Below, piece after piece: positions 30,660 to 45,212 of a stretch of 64,000 nt of DNA. Positions within the stretch are counted from its first letter, which is position 1. Each line of letters opens with the position of its first letter. The DNA is from Neocallimastix lanati (nom. inval.) (lineage: Eukaryota > Neocallimastigomycota > Neocallimastigomycetes > Neocallimastigales > Neocallimastigaceae), in contig JACVTC010000002.1 of assembly GCA_016946835.1 (NCBI GenBank), positions 3,216,001-3,280,000 on the forward strand. Direction: 5' to 3'. Position numbers and translations under genes: made by a program. The notes below the pieces were generated by a model. It did not search any database, was not told the DNA's origin, and saw only the letters and a list, made by a program, of their open reading frames with translations.

Positions 30660-31403
30660 TTTTTTACACTTTATTTCTTATTTTTTATTTTTTATTCTTT
30701 ATTTTTTAGTTTAATTTTAAATTTTAATTTTAAATTTTAATATTTAATCGTTTCTGTCTTTTTTTTTAAGGAAAAAAAATAAATTAAAATTACAATCATG
30801 ATACCAAAAAAAAAAAAAAAAAAAAAAAAAAAAGAAACATAAAAACAACAAAAAAGAAAAAATAAAAAAAAAAAATTTTAATGAAAAAAAAAATAATAAT
30901 TATAAATATAAATTAATTAATTAAAAATATAATGTCATGTCATATTAAAAATGTGAAATTTTTGATTTTTTTTTTTTTTTTTTTTATTTATAAGAATTAT
31001 TGATAAAATCAATAGATTGTTTTTATTATAATAAATTAAAAATGTATTGTTAATAGTTATTGAATTTTTTATAAAAAATAAAAAAAAAAAGTATATATAT
31101 ATAAATATATAAAAATTTTATATATTATTAATATTGCTTATCTTTAAGTATGATTGAATATTTATATTTATATTTCTATTTTAGATTAAATTTCATTAGT
31201 AATAATAATGATAATAATAATAATAATATTATTATTATATTATTATTATAATCATTATTCTACTTCTTCTTCTTCTTCTTCATATTATTATTTTAATATA
31301 AAATTTAGTGCTATTATTATTGTTATTATTATTTGTTTTATTTTATTTCAATATTTTATTATTATTATTATTATTATATTATTATTTTTTTTTTTTAAAA
31401 GAA
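30501..31403. other. Convergent spacer between DCC1 and IFT139
   Basis: The 3' ends of two genes face each other here. AT-rich, with an A-run (30804-30832), T-runs and TAA repeats near 31205-31240. No gene seen; it must hold both 3' UTRs and poly-A sites. Confidence 0.55.
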
Positions 31404-31912
31404 TTATTTTGGAATTGGAATCTTCAAGGAATATCTGGCATGGTCCAATATTTCATTTTGAATCTTTGGATATTCTGGCCAGGCTTTCAGTACCTTATTA
31501 CAAATAATAATGGCATCAACAAATTTATTGGCTTTCATGTAGTTGAAGGCTAACTTAAATCCAATGGCTGGATTCGATTCTCGAACTAGTTTCCAGGCGT
31601 TTTCATAATGATAGGCTGCATCAACATAGGAGGCTTCCTTTTCCATAATAAATCCCATATATTCCCAGGCTCGGAAACAGGATTTGTTATAGGAAAGTAC
31701 TTTCTTTAAAAGATCAGTCGCTAAATCAAATTTACCTCCCTTTTTTTTTTTTTTTTTTTTTTTATCATTATTATTATATTATTATTATTATTATTATTTT
31801 GATTATTATTATTAGTTAACAAATAAATAAATAAATAAATATACAATTATTTAATTAATGAATGAAATATATATAGTTTTTTCTTTTTTTTATAGTTATT
31901 TATTTATTTATT

Positions 31913-31954
<42 letters not shown>

Positions 31955-31991
31955 TTTTTTTATTTTTCTTTTTTATAGTTATTTATTTATT

Positions 31992-32024
<33 letters not shown>

Positions 32025-32353
32025 TTATTTTTTTTTTTTTTACTATAATTTACCTTGATATATAGATCAGCAAGTAAAAGCCAACATTTTTCAAATTCAT
32101 TACTAAATTCTTCAGTCCATTCCAGTTTGGTTACTCGTTTCAATTGGTTTCTAGCTCTTGGTGGCTGTTTTAATAACATATAGGCCGTAGCTAAACCCTT
32201 TAAAAAAAAAAAAAAAAAGCATCATGATATAGGTATATAAATTATATATTAATTAATATATTTACAGATGAATAAATGAATGAATTTATAGAAAGATTTA
32301 AGAAATATACGTATAGATATATAAATATTGACAATCTTTATTATAATTATAAT

Positions 32354-32392
<39 letters not shown>

Positions 32393-32928
32393 TTTTCATT
32401 TTCTAATTTTAATTTTAGTAATTATTTAAATATAATTACTTACATAGAGTGCAGGAACATACTCCTTTTTTTCTTTTAAAATTTCCATAAATATATTTAA
32501 TCCTTCTTCTATTTGTTTTTTTTGTTTGGTAGCTAATAAGGCATGTGCATAATAAATTTGACCTTTTATTGAATCTGGATTTGGAAGTGCCTAAAAGAGA
32601 GTATAATATTATAATATATATATATATTTATTTATTTATTATCACTATTATTATTATCATTATCATCAATAATATTATCATTATAAATAAATTATATTTT
32701 TTAATTTACTTTTATTATTTTATCTGCAGAATAGAAAACTATTAAATCAGTGTTGGTACCACGTTCATCACTAGTACTACTTTTGTTTTCTAAGGCCTCA
32801 CCACCAATCGTATCTTCATCCGGATTTAAGAAAATTTCAATCATATTGTAGAGTGCTTTCTCTCCCCATTCTGCATCCTTTCGAGCATATCCAAATTCTT
32901 TTAAGGCTTCATTTGGATTATAGGTAAA

Positions 32929-32963
<35 letters not shown>

Positions 32964-34332
32964 CATTTTTTTTTTTATATTATTATTATTTTTTTTTTTA
33001 TATTATTATTATTTTTTTTTTTTATATTATTATTATTTTTTATTTTTTATTTTTTATTTTTTATTTTTTATTTTTTATTTTTTATTTTTTATTTTTTATT
33101 TTTTATTTTTTTTTATTTTTTATTTTTTTTTATTTTATATTTTTTTTTATTTTTTATTTTTTATTTTTTATTTTTTTATTTTTTATTTTTTTTTATTTTA
33201 TATTTTTTTTATTTTTTATTTTTTATTTTTATTTTTATTTTATATTTTTATATAATAATACGTAGATATATATATTTATTTTATATATATATTTTTATTA
33301 TTTTTAAGAATTAAAATATATGTTGATAATAAAATTTATTTCATTAGTATTTAAAATTTTTAATTAATTCATTAATAATAATAATAATAACAATAACAAT
33401 AACAATAATAATAACAATTATAATTAATTAGTGATAATTAATAAATATTTAACATTTATATATATATTACTTCTTACCTATGGAATAATCCTTTACAATA
33501 ATGCCAGCCAGCATCCATTTCTATTTTACTAGACATTTTATTACCAATCATTTCGAAGAATGAATCTGCTTCATCGAGCTTACCACAACGACGCATCATA
33601 TGAAGTAATTTGGCAAAGGCAACATAATGTGTTGGATTTTTTTCTAATAAATACTTGAAATGGAAGATGGCCGAGGAATAAGAATTCTTACGAAACATAA
33701 TATCTGCCAAAAGCATGGTTGCTTCATCAATTGCTAATTCTAATTTTAAAAGAAGTGAACATTGAGTTTGCGCTTGTAATAAATCATTTTCTTTTACATA
33801 GAGTTTAGCTAAAGCAAGAATAGCCTTTTTTTTTCATACATATATACATTCATATATATAATTTTTTAATTCAAAATAATTTATTTGAATTAATTATAAA
33901 TATATAATATAATATATTTTATTGTTATAGTTAATAATGATGATGTTGGTGATTATAAGAAATATATATATATTTTATATATTTATTTATTTTTTTATTT
34001 TTTTTATTTTTTCTTTATTCTCATATTATTATAATCATTATTATTACTATCAGTATTGTTTTTTATTTCTTTTTTTTATTTTTATTGTAATTTTTATTTT
34101 AATTTTTATTTTTAATTTTTTTTTTTTTTACCTTATGATTTGTACTACATCTTTCAATTGCTTCATTATAGAATAGTAGGGCCTTATCAAAGTTATTATC
34201 AATGGTATAGATATCTGCTATATCTTTACAAATATTGGATAATAATTTTTGACTAGGACTAGTATCTGCTTGCTGAGTAATAGTGGGTTCCTTTGCAATT
34301 ACTCTATTGAGATTTGTTTTTAAGTTTTTTCA

Positions 34333-34366
<34 letters not shown>

Positions 34367-34814
34367 CAAAAATTTCAAGTTATTAATTAATCAACATCGT
34401 CATCGTTATTTTTTTTTTTTTTATTTTTTATAAAATATTATTATATTATTATTTATAGAATTATTTTTATAATATTAAAAATTAAAATAATTAAAAAATA
34501 AAAAATTAAATAATTATTATTATTAGAATTTTTAAATGAATAATTTTAATAATAATAATTTTATTATTAACAATAACTATAACAATAATAATAATAATAA
34601 AACCTGATATAAAATAAAATCTACCTTAATTGGTATTCTCTAGCTTTTAATAAAGCATTAATAGATTCTTTATTCTTTTCACTTTTTTGGTATATTTTGG
34701 ATAAAAGTTGATAAAGTTTAACTATTTCTGATAATACAGCTGGTTCCTCATCTTAATATATATATATATATATATATTTATATTTTTTTTTAAAAATATT
34801 ATTATGATTAATAT

Positions 34815-34859
<45 letters not shown>

Positions 34860-35556
34860 ATATCTTATAAATATATAGATATATATCTATATTTAAAGAT
34901 ATTATTTTTATTTTATTATTTGATAATAATAAAAGAAAAAAAAACATACTATGATGATTTGTTAGAGCACTTTTAATTAATTTTTCAGATTCATCGAATT
35001 TAGAAAGTTTCATGTATAATTCGGCTAATTCATATTTTAATGAAATACTAATAGATGAATTTAATTCCAAGGCAGCTTCATAATAGTCAATAGCCTAAAA
35101 AAAAAAGGGAGAGAGAAAGAGAAAGAGAATGATAATTTAACAAAATAAAAAAAAAAACAACATAACAAAAAAATAAAAAATAAAAAAAAAAGAATAAATA
35201 AATTTAATAATAATAATAACAAAGGATCAAAATTTTTTTTAAAAAATATTATATAATTAGGAATATAAATATTATTATACTATATTTTATTATTGAATTA
35301 TATAATATATATATATATATATATATAATTTTAATCATTATTAATACTTTATTATAATTATGTGTTTTGACTAAGGCTTGTCCTATTTTTAAGGCTAATG
35401 AATTTTCTTCAGGATTAGCATCAAATGCATCTTCGTAAATTTTAATTGCTTTTTCAGGCTAAACATTTATTTATAAATGTTTCATTAATATATAATATTT
35501 ATAGTAATATTATATATATATATTCAAGTAAAAATAAAAATTTAGAATAAATAATC

Positions 35557-35593
<37 letters not shown>

Positions 35594-36387
35594 TTATTAA
35601 TTATGTAAAATAAAAATAAAAAATAAAAAAAAAAATTTATAAATATAAATATTTAATAAAATATTTTAAATAAAAAATTTATATTAAAAAAAAATAAAAT
35701 AAAATAAAATAAAATAAAATAAAAAGATTATATACTTCTTGAATATTCATGTAGGCATCTGCAAGTAAAACTTTAACTTCAGTGGTTGGATTATTTTCAA
35801 GAATTTCTTGATAACAAAGTGCGTAAGCTTTCTTATTATTCTTATATTTTAAATAGATATCTGCAAGTTTACATTTTGCTTCAATATAATAACTATTTTC
35901 ATTTTTTTTTTTTTAATTTTCATAATTATATATTAATAAAAGTAAAAAAAAAAAAGATTTTAATATTAATTTAATATATATATATCTTATAATATTAATT
36001 TATTAATTTATTGTTAATTATTAATTATCTTTTATTTTATTATTATTATTTTATTTTTATAGTTAAAATAATTTTATATATATATATATTTTTTTTTTAA
36101 AAAAAATATTATTAGAAACATTACTATTTTTCTGGGGTAATTTTACTTAAAAGTTCAATAGCTTTTGGAATTTCATTTCTTTCTAAACAAAGATTAGCAT
36201 TAGCAATAGAGAGTTGATCCTCTTCTTCAGTACCCTTGAACATGCAAATAGCTTCTTGCATTATTCTAGCTGCATCAAGCTATTAATAATAATAATAATT
36301 ATAATAAAGGATGGAGCATTATAATAATATTAATTATTTATTATTTTAATTAATTAATTAATTAATTGATGATTAAATATAAAAGTC

Positions 36388-36418
<31 letters not shown>

Positions 36419-36894
36419 AATGTTTAGTATATATATATATAAATGTAAATATTTATAAATATTTATTAATAATAAAAAAAAAATAGTTTATTTAAAACTA
36501 TATAAATATTTATTATAATATATATTTTATTTCAATTTTTTATATTTAAAAATAAATATAAAAAAAGTATTATTATAATTGATCTTTTTTTTTTTGTTAC
36601 TTACTAAATTATGTAATTTACAATGAGTATCAATTAATTCTAAATATATACCAATTCTTTCACGTAGAGATAATTTTCTTGTCATTTCTGAAGAATCATT
36701 ATTCACTTTATCTTCATCTTAAATATACATATATAATATAAAATGATAAAGAAAAAATAATTTTAAAAATATATATAATATATATAATATAATATATATA
36801 ATATATATATAAATATTTTTTGTTTATAATATATAGTTCAAAATAAAAAAAGAATTCAATATGAAATATAATTGATTTAAATAATAACGCAAAA

Positions 36895-36941
<47 letters not shown>

Positions 36942-38877
36942 TAAATATATATTCATACTTGGAATGTTATTATTTTTGAAGGATGGTAAGTTCATTATTT
37001 CATTAAGAGTATTTAATGCTTCTTCTAAATGTCCATCAGCTTTCTCACATTTTGCTCTCAATAAATAATAGATTGGATTTTGTCTTACTTTGAAGTTGTA
37101 ACTTAAACATTTATCCAAAGATTGCAATGCCATATAACTGGATTTATCTTCAATATAAATTTGTGCCATTAATAAATGGGCCTGTATATATAATTTTTAT
37201 ATAAATATTAATATTAATTATGGTTGTCATTATTATTATTATTATTATTAGTTTCTTTATATGTTTGTTTAATTTAAAATATTAAAATATCAAATATATA
37301 TATATATATATATATTTTTTACATACATCAACAAAACTAGGTTCAATATTTAAACATTCTGTTACAAGTTGCTTTGCCATTTCATTATCACCAACTAAAT
37401 AATTTACTTTTGCCATATAATATAGAGCGTCCATAGATCCAGGGATCATTTTACATATAAGAACTAAAAGTTCATGAATCCTTTTTATGATAGGATTAAT
37501 CATTTCTCCTTCCCTTTTTGGTTCTGTAGGACAATGCTCAAAATAGGATTCTACCATTTCTAACATTAATTCAGGATTCAATTTTACATTTAATTCCATA
37601 GTTCTAAATTTTAATTCATATATATAAATATATTAATAATTAATAATTAATAAATTATATATTTATTAATATTATACAAATTTACATATAAAAACTGTAA
37701 TATGATCATTATGTATTAATTTTAATAGAAGAAAGAAAATATACAATATATTCTTTAATTATATCTATATATTTTAATAGATAGTTATATTTTACCTTAT
37801 TGGTGAACATTTTGATATTTCTAATAGTATATCAACTGCTTCATTTAAGAAATTGATACGTTTTGCCATATTATGATATTTTAACCATACTAATAAAGAA
37901 TAGTAATAATGTATCTCTGCTGATTTTTCTATAAATAATCAATGAGTTTATATTATTAAAATAATATAATTGAATTAATTTATATTATATATTAATTATT
38001 TTTTTCAAAAAAAAAAAAAAAAGTCACATGAGTTTTTAGTGTTTAGAATAAATTTATTGAGATTAATATATTATATAATATAATATATATAATATTGAAA
38101 ATAGAGAAAATGAAAAAGAGAATTTTTTAATTAATAATTTTGAAGAGTTATATATTTAAAAAGAAATAATAATATAAATAATAATAATAATAATAATCTA
38201 TAAACTATAATTTATAGTAATAATATTATTCTTGTGAAGTAAAAATAATGACTAATAATATATTTTACTTAATGAAGATTGTAATTCAATTAAAAATTCT
38301 AAATGTTCTTCTGCTTCATTATAATTTCCAACCATAATTAAACAACGAATGAATCCTATTCAAAAAAAAAAAAAAAAAAAAAAAGATTTAAAGAGATTAA
38401 TATAAATATAATAAAAAGATGATTTATTTAAATAATTGAAATACAATATTATATAATTAGTAATGATATGAATCATATATATATATATATATATAAATTA
38501 TGTTATGATAATACCTTTTACTGCATGAATATTTTGTGAATCAATACTTAAAACACTTTTATAAATATTTAATGCCTCCTGATAATTATCTGATTCAATA
38601 AATTCATGTATATCATTAATCATATTATTATAATTATAATTCAATTTTATTAAATATAATAGAAATATGATATATATATATATTATTATATTATACAATT
38701 ATTACATTTTAATTGATCAATATAGGCTTTTTCTAATTTATATTCATTATTTTCAGGTTCTTTTTCTATTGAAAAATCAATATATTCTTCACATACATTT
38801 AATACACTTTTAATTTTATTTTATTTTTATTTTTATTTTTTTTTTTAGAGATATGTATTTCAAAATTATGTACAAAC

Positions 38878-38920
<43 letters not shown>

Positions 38921-39400
38921 TTTAATATTTAATATAAAAAAAGAAATAATTTAACTTTTTTTATTTAAAAAATAAAATATAATAAAATAAATTAAATTAA
39001 AATAAAACGAGAATAACAATAATAATAAAAGGTATTAAAAAAAAATAATAAATAAAAAAAAAAAAAAAAAGAAATGTATAATTTTTATAAGATGAATACA
39101 TTACCTTCTTTTTCTTCCCGATATTCTAATTATTGGTCTTGCATAATTATAGGTTAATTCTGCATTATTTGGTTCAATAGTTTTAATTAACTATTATTAA
39201 ATTTAAAGTAAATAGAAAAAAAGGATATATATATTAAATTAAGAAAAAACAATTATATAGATAATATAAAGAGAAAAAAATACTAATGTTATTAATATTG
39301 CTATATTATAATTATAATAATTTTATAATAATAATATGAATATCTAATTAAAAATTATCTTAGTATTTATTATAATATAATATGATTTTAAGTAAAAAAT

Positions 39401-39443
<43 letters not shown>

Positions 39444-41094
39444 TTCATAATACTTACTTCAAATAATTTAGTTAAAATAGAGACAGCATCATTATAATTT
39501 CCATCCTTACATAAATGAGTTAAGGCAATAGTATAATATGAATCTAAATTATTAGGATCTATATCTAAACAGACTCTTGCTGATTTATTGGCTTGATCCC
39601 ATTGAGAAAGTTCAATATAAAGATAAGATCTTTCAATATAAGCTGGTAAAAAGGAAGGATAATAGACAATAAGTTCGGAACTGGTATCTAATGCAATATT
39701 ATATTGAATATGATTAGTTCTTAAATAATTTAAACGACCCATTAAGGCCTTTTATATATATATATATATATATATATTTATTAATGTTGAAGAATAGAAT
39801 ATTTTATTTAAATATTTAAATATTAATTTTTTTTTTGTTTATATTTATAATTAATAGATATAATAATATAAAAATTATAATATTATTGATTAATATTGAG
39901 ATCATGTTATATTATTGTTTTTTTTTTTTTTTTTTTTTGATATTTTTATTTTTTTTTATGAAAATTAATATAGTATATATAAAAGATATATATATTTTTG
40001 TCATTGTTATATTTATAATGATTTCATAAAAATATAAAATTTCATATTTATTTTCAAAATTATTATTATATTTAAATGTATTTATATATAAATATATATA
40101 TATATCCATAAAATAATAAAAAAAATAAAAAAAATATATAATAATAATAGTAATATATATAATAGAAAAGAGTTAAAAAAGAGTAAAAAAAAAAGTTTAT
40201 AAATTTTAATAAATAAGTATAAAAAATATATATAATTTATTATAGATAATGATATATATAAGTTAAAAAAAAACCTCAATATTTTTTGGATTATTATTTA
40301 AAATGGAATCAAATCGTGATTGACTATTTTTTCGTATATGTTCATGATTAGAATTTAACTCAACATAACCTAAAAGTACTGTAGCAAAAGTACAATTAGC
40401 ATTAATTGAAAGGGCTCGTTTTATATTTGCAGTTGCTTCATTCATATCTCCTGTATGATAGTAAAATAATGCTGCCTGTAAATAAGCACGATCTACAATG
40501 TTTTGTAAATTGGCTGCAATAGTAAATTTCGCTTGAAGTTCTTCTATTGCTTCTCTGTCTATTAAAATAATGGATAATTTTCATTTTATATATTTTTGTA
40601 TTCATTTATTTCAGTGAATTATAATTATTATTTTTTAGGAATTTCAATATAATTTATTGATTAAATAATATGTAAATATAAAGGGATATATATATATATA
40701 ATGTAAAATAATTTGAGCTTTAATATTTTTTTTATCGTAATTTATAATTTCTTTTAATAAAACATTTTGTTTTTAAATATTACTAATATTTTATTGATAT
40801 AATATATTTTATCAATAGATATAATTTTATTATTTCTATTTCATTCTTGTTTTTTTTTTATTTTTTATTTTTTTTTATTATTATTAATACCAATAATTTT
40901 GCATTTTTCATGGGCATATATTAATGCTAAAGGACATGCTAATAAAAGTTCCCTTTTTTCTTGTAATTGTTGTAATTCCTCTATTGCTTCAGTAATTTTA
41001 TCTTTTTATTATAATTGTTTTAATTGGAAGTTTGATAGTTATTGAAATAATAATTTATTATAATAATTTATAATAATAATTCATAATAATAATT

Positions 41095-41163
<69 letters not shown>

Positions 41164-41705
41164 TTATAATAATAATAGTTTATATTAGTAATAATAAATA
41201 ATAGTTACTATTAATAATAATTATTATTGTTTTATATAAAGATATAAATATAATGAAATTCACTTTATTTAATAGATATAATAATTACTTTCTTTTATAA
41301 GGGCATAGGCTTTCCAAAAAAGAAGAACAGGATCCCCTATTTTCTTTCTTAATGTTGATGAACAAAATAGATAAAGACTATGATATAATTTTTTAGAGGC
41401 ATAATAATGAATCTAAATATTGATAAATAAATAACAATGACGAAAAAAAAAAAAAAAAAGATAAGAATAAATATAAATATTTAATAATAATAATAATATA
41501 AAAAAAACAAAGAAAATTATTAAAAAAAGAACTATGTATATAATAATAATAATAATATTAGTACAAAAAATTAAAGTCTAAAAAAAAAAAAAAAGAAAAA
41601 AAAAGAAAGAAAAGATGATATTCATATATATTTTCTGTATTTCTTTCTTTTCTTTTCTTTTTCCTTTTTTTTTATATTAACCTGTGTTAGATCTTCGTTA
41701 TTCAT
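31404..41705 (-). CDS. IFT139: Intraflagellar transport protein IFT139 (TTC21)
   Basis: TPR protein of the IFT-A complex, which drives retrograde transport in flagella. I join 24 exons in frame: 41705-41682, 41412-41289, 41001-40891, 40558-40275, 39748-39458, 39190-39105, 38806-38706, 38589-38515, 38355-38269, 37928-37796, 37603-37327, 37181-36959, 36717-36605, 36279-36125, 35892-35736, 35458-35348, 35094-34950, 34751-34625, 34303-34132, 33824-33478, 32929-32710, 32590-32444, 32197-32054, 31739-31404. The product is 1329 residues, against about 1316 for human TTC21B. Strong family blocks are [56 protein letters not shown] and [11 protein letters not shown] (about 1181-1191), in family order. 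The least certain junctions are the exon 8 acceptor (GAATCAG), the exon 4 donor (GTTTTT) and the exon 19 acceptor. No stop or frameshift is needed, so the gene looks functional. Confidence 0.93.
33036..33240. repeat. ATTTTTT-type repeat in an IFT139 intron
   Basis: Degenerate TTTTTTA/TTTTTA units fill much of intron 20 of IFT139 (about 32930-33477), preceded by a long T-run at 32931-32963. Confidence 0.9.
41098..41163. repeat. AAT microsatellite in an IFT139 intron
   Basis: About 20 AAT units within intron 2 of IFT139, flanked by related TTATAATAATAA units. Confidence 0.9.
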
Positions 41706-42927
41706 ACTGATTTAATATTCTTTTCTAGAACAACAATAATTAAAAAAAAAAAAAAAAAAAAAGATATATAAAATGAATTCTTTCACTATAATATATTTAA
41801 ATGAAATAATTTATTCAGTTGGATTTTTGTTAGTTTTTTTTCAATTCTTATTTATATATCTTATCTATTTCATTATATAAAATACTTTTTTTTTATTTTT
41901 ATTTTTATTTTTTTTTTTTACAATATTTTAATTTTTCTATTAATTAAAAATAAAAAATTGCTGTTTTTATTTTACTTAATTATAAATTTTTGTTTTTATT
42001 AAATTAATATTAATAATGCATTTTTTTTTTTTGAAAAAAAAATTTTTTTTATTTTTAAAGTTTCATATTTTTTAATTTATGAAATTAAAATTTATTCAAT
42101 CCAACAAAATAAAAAAAAAATATACTTTGATTAAAAAAGTTTATTTACTTTCTAAATTAATTAATTTATTTAAAATCAATAATCTTTTTTTTAAATATTA
42201 TTAAATAGTCATAAAAATAAATAAATAAATAAATAATAAATAAATAAATAATAAATAAATAATAAATAATAAATAAATAAATAAATAATAAATAAATAAA
42301 TAATAAATAAATAAATAAAAATATAAATATATATATAATTGCTATTTAAATTTATATTAAAATATATTAAATATTAATTGAAAAAATATCTTAATTTCTT
42401 AATTTTTTAATAAAAATTAATACAAAAAGGAAAAAAAAGTATTTATAAGTTTTTATAAGTTTTAGTGTTACTGCTTTTGTTACTATTATTATTATTATTA
42501 ATATATTATAATGAAATAAAACTTAAAAAATAACTATATTGTTAAAAAGAAATTATATAAAGAACTTATTATAAATTCATACATATATATAGATAAATAC
42601 ATATATATTTTTGAGTGTATATATTTGTTAAAATATATACACTCTAAATAAACAATAAACACAAAAATTATTTAGAACTTATATATATATTAATTGTTAC
42701 TTGCATTTTATTATTATTATTATTATTAGTTTTATATATACAAATATTTTTTATATTTAATATATTTTTTTAAAAATGTTTTTTTTTTTTTTTTAAATGA
42801 TGTTCTTTATTAATGTTATTGATATAAATTTAAATTTACTAAATTTTATTTTTATTAATTCTCACATACATACACACACACTTTTTTTTTTTTTTTTTTT
42901 TTATATTTCAATTTCTTGAAAAAAAAA
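41706..42927. other. Spacer upstream of IFT139
   Basis: AT-rich. Holds an AAAT/AAATAAT array at about 42210-42320, a run of about 19 A's at 41744-41762 close to the IFT139 start, and a short inverted ATATATACACTC-like pair near 42615-42645 (GAGTGTATATA and TATATACACTC). No gene seen. This stretch must hold the IFT139 promoter and the 3' end of the next gene. Confidence 0.5.
42210..42320. repeat. Mixed AAAT/AAATAAT microsatellite
   Basis: Interleaved 4-bp and 7-bp AT-rich units, with no fixed higher-order period visible. Confidence 0.9.
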
Positions 42928-44112
42928 TTAATAAATAAATGGAATAAGTTTTTTGGTTTTTTTAACATATTCAGCCTATTCCTTTTCATAATCAATTAAT
43001 AAGCTTTTATGATAGTTATCTAATTCATTTACTCTAAGTAAAATAATATAAATTAAAACAGAAACAATAATAGGAACAGAGAAAAAGTTTGAGGTATATA
43101 AAAGTGATAAAGAAATGAATACTAATAAATAGGCAAAGAATTCTGGATAACGACATTTTTGATAAAGACCTGGTTTTTGAATATGATCAACAGTATCTTG
43201 ATCTGGTGAAGCATCTAAATATTTTTCCATTTCTTTCTTCTCTATTTCGGTAAGATCATCATCAGCTTTCTTATCCTTTTTCTTTAAGAGTTTATGTTTT
43301 TCGGTAATTATTTCTTCATCATTTTCGTTAATAAAGACTTCTTCTTCTTCTTCATCATCCTCATCATCTTCACCTTCTATCTCCATTCCTTTATCCATAA
43401 TTTTTATTTTAGTAAGACCAATAGAAGTAAGATAGGAACCACATTTTATTTTATTAGTGTAAGCCTTAAGAAGAAGACCGGCATTAATGAAAAGTGAAAT
43501 AATTATAGATGAAATATCATCAATGTATTTTACACCAAATAAAATTTTTGAAAAAATAATAGCAAACATAATACAAAAAAACATACCTTGTAATATATAT
43601 ATATATAATAGAAAAATAGTAATAAAAAGATTGCATAAATAAATATATATAAATAATAATAATCCAGTTTTAATATTTTAATGTATTCCATAATTATTTA
43701 TAATAAAATATATACATGTAAAATAAAATTATTTTTTTGTTTAGAATTAGATTTCCAATTATTATTGTTAAGATAATAATTATTGTTATTAATATATATA
43801 TATATATATAAAATAATGAAAAAAAAATAGTCATAGCATTAAAAATTTAATTTTTTAAATATTCGGAAATTTCAATTAACAATTTAATAAAAAGATTTAT
43901 ATATATAACAATAAAATATATATTTGAATATATATAAATATCTTTTAACTTATTCAACTGCATTATAATAGCAGAATATCTTTCTTTTTCTTTAATTAAA
44001 TAGGTATTTCTATGAGTTAATTCAGTATCATTTCTTGAAATGTAAATAAATAAAAAAAAAAAAAAAAAAAAAAAAAAAACATAGGAAGACAAGCAACAGA
44101 GTATTCAATCAT
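42928..44112 (-). CDS. ICMT/PEMT-like integral membrane methyltransferase, with in-frame TAG
   Basis: The main exon (43584-42976) reads as membrane segments, a long acidic/lysine-rich insert, then KPGLYQKCRYPEFFAYLLVF, a hydrophobic hairpin and RVNELDNYHKSLLIDYEKE. This matches the C-terminal pattern of isoprenylcysteine/phospholipid methyltransferases (GLYRYxRHPxYxGY...RixxEE). A TAG at 42978-42976 interrupts it, yet the same frame continues AEYVKKTKKLIPFIY to TAA at 42930-42928, as family members usually end. A likely 5' exon is 44112-44081 (MIEYSVACLP), joined by a roughly 47-nt intron to a charged exon starting at 44033. I could not find a clean in-frame splice from there into the main exon: the only AG available (43588-43587) is out of phase with the visible donors. 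It may be a functional gene with a misread N-terminus or a recent pseudogene. Substrate unknown. Confidence 0.6.
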
Positions 44113-45141
44113 TTTTGAAAATTATTATTATTTAAATTAACTTTTAACTATAATAAGAATTTATTTTATATTATTTTATTGTTTCCGTTTCCTTTAAATA
44201 TAAAGTTATTAAAATACTCAAAATTTAAATTTAATTTAAATATGAAAAATTAATAATTGAATTTAATAATATCCTGATTACTAAAGATAATGATAAAATT
44301 TTAAAGAATTGCTGATTTCTTTGTTGTAATATAAATTTAAAAATAATAGGTTTTTGAAAAAAGTATTTAAATGTAGTAATCCAAGTAAATTATTTTACTG
44401 AAGACGATTGGTTTAAGATATTAAATATATTATTTACTGTATATAATTATAATTATATAATTATTATTATTATTATTATTAAAATTTAGATTTTGTATTA
44501 ATATATAATATATTACTAAAATTTTTTTTTAATTAATATATGATATTTAATAAGTTTATTAATCATAATTGTTAAAAAAATTAAGTCAAATTATTTTAGA
44601 AATAACTTTTATTAAACTTTATAATGAATTATTATATTATATAATTTAAAATTGATTGTTCTTTTATTTTATATAATTAAAAGATAAATACATTTTCAAT
44701 TATAAAATAGTAAGAAATTTAAAAACTTTAATAAAAAAAAATAAAAAATAATTTTTTTAATTATAATATATAATATAAAGAACTATTTTATTTTTATTAA
44801 TAATTAAATATAAAACAATAATATTAACATTTAATATATAAAAAATATAAATAAAAAGTTATCTTTTTTTTTTTTTTTTTTTTTTACATTATGATTCAGT
44901 AATTATTAAAAGCATAATTTATTAGTAGAATTATATATTTAATTTAATTTAATTTAATTTTTTTCTATTTCCTTTTATTTCCTTTAATTTTTGTTTTTTA
45001 TTTTCAGATTAAAATTTTTAAACATTTAATAATTTAAATGTTTAAATATAAAATAAAATAATAAAATAATTTCAAATATAAAATATTTATTATATACAGT
45101 TTTTTTATATATTAATATACTAAATATATATATATACCTTT

Positions 45142-45174
<33 letters not shown>

Positions 45175-45212
45175 GAGAACTTATAATAATAATTATAATA
45201 GTAATATATAAA
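44113..45212. other. Divergent spacer between ICMT-like gene and PSF1
   Basis: The two genes are transcribed away from each other, so both promoters should lie here. AT-rich, with a T-run then an A-run at about 45140-45173, some 40 bases before the PSF1 start. No specific site or gene seen. Confidence 0.5.

Noticed and set aside
31404-41705. A set of separate small TPR genes, or a TFIIIC-type TPR subunit
   Set aside because: All pieces splice in frame into one protein whose blocks follow TTC21B order from start to end.
43847-44092. Poly-Phe protein beginning MSSYVFFFF
   Set aside because: The T-run is better read as a short intron (GTTTTT...TTTCAAG) between 44081 and 44033 of the ICMT-like gene.
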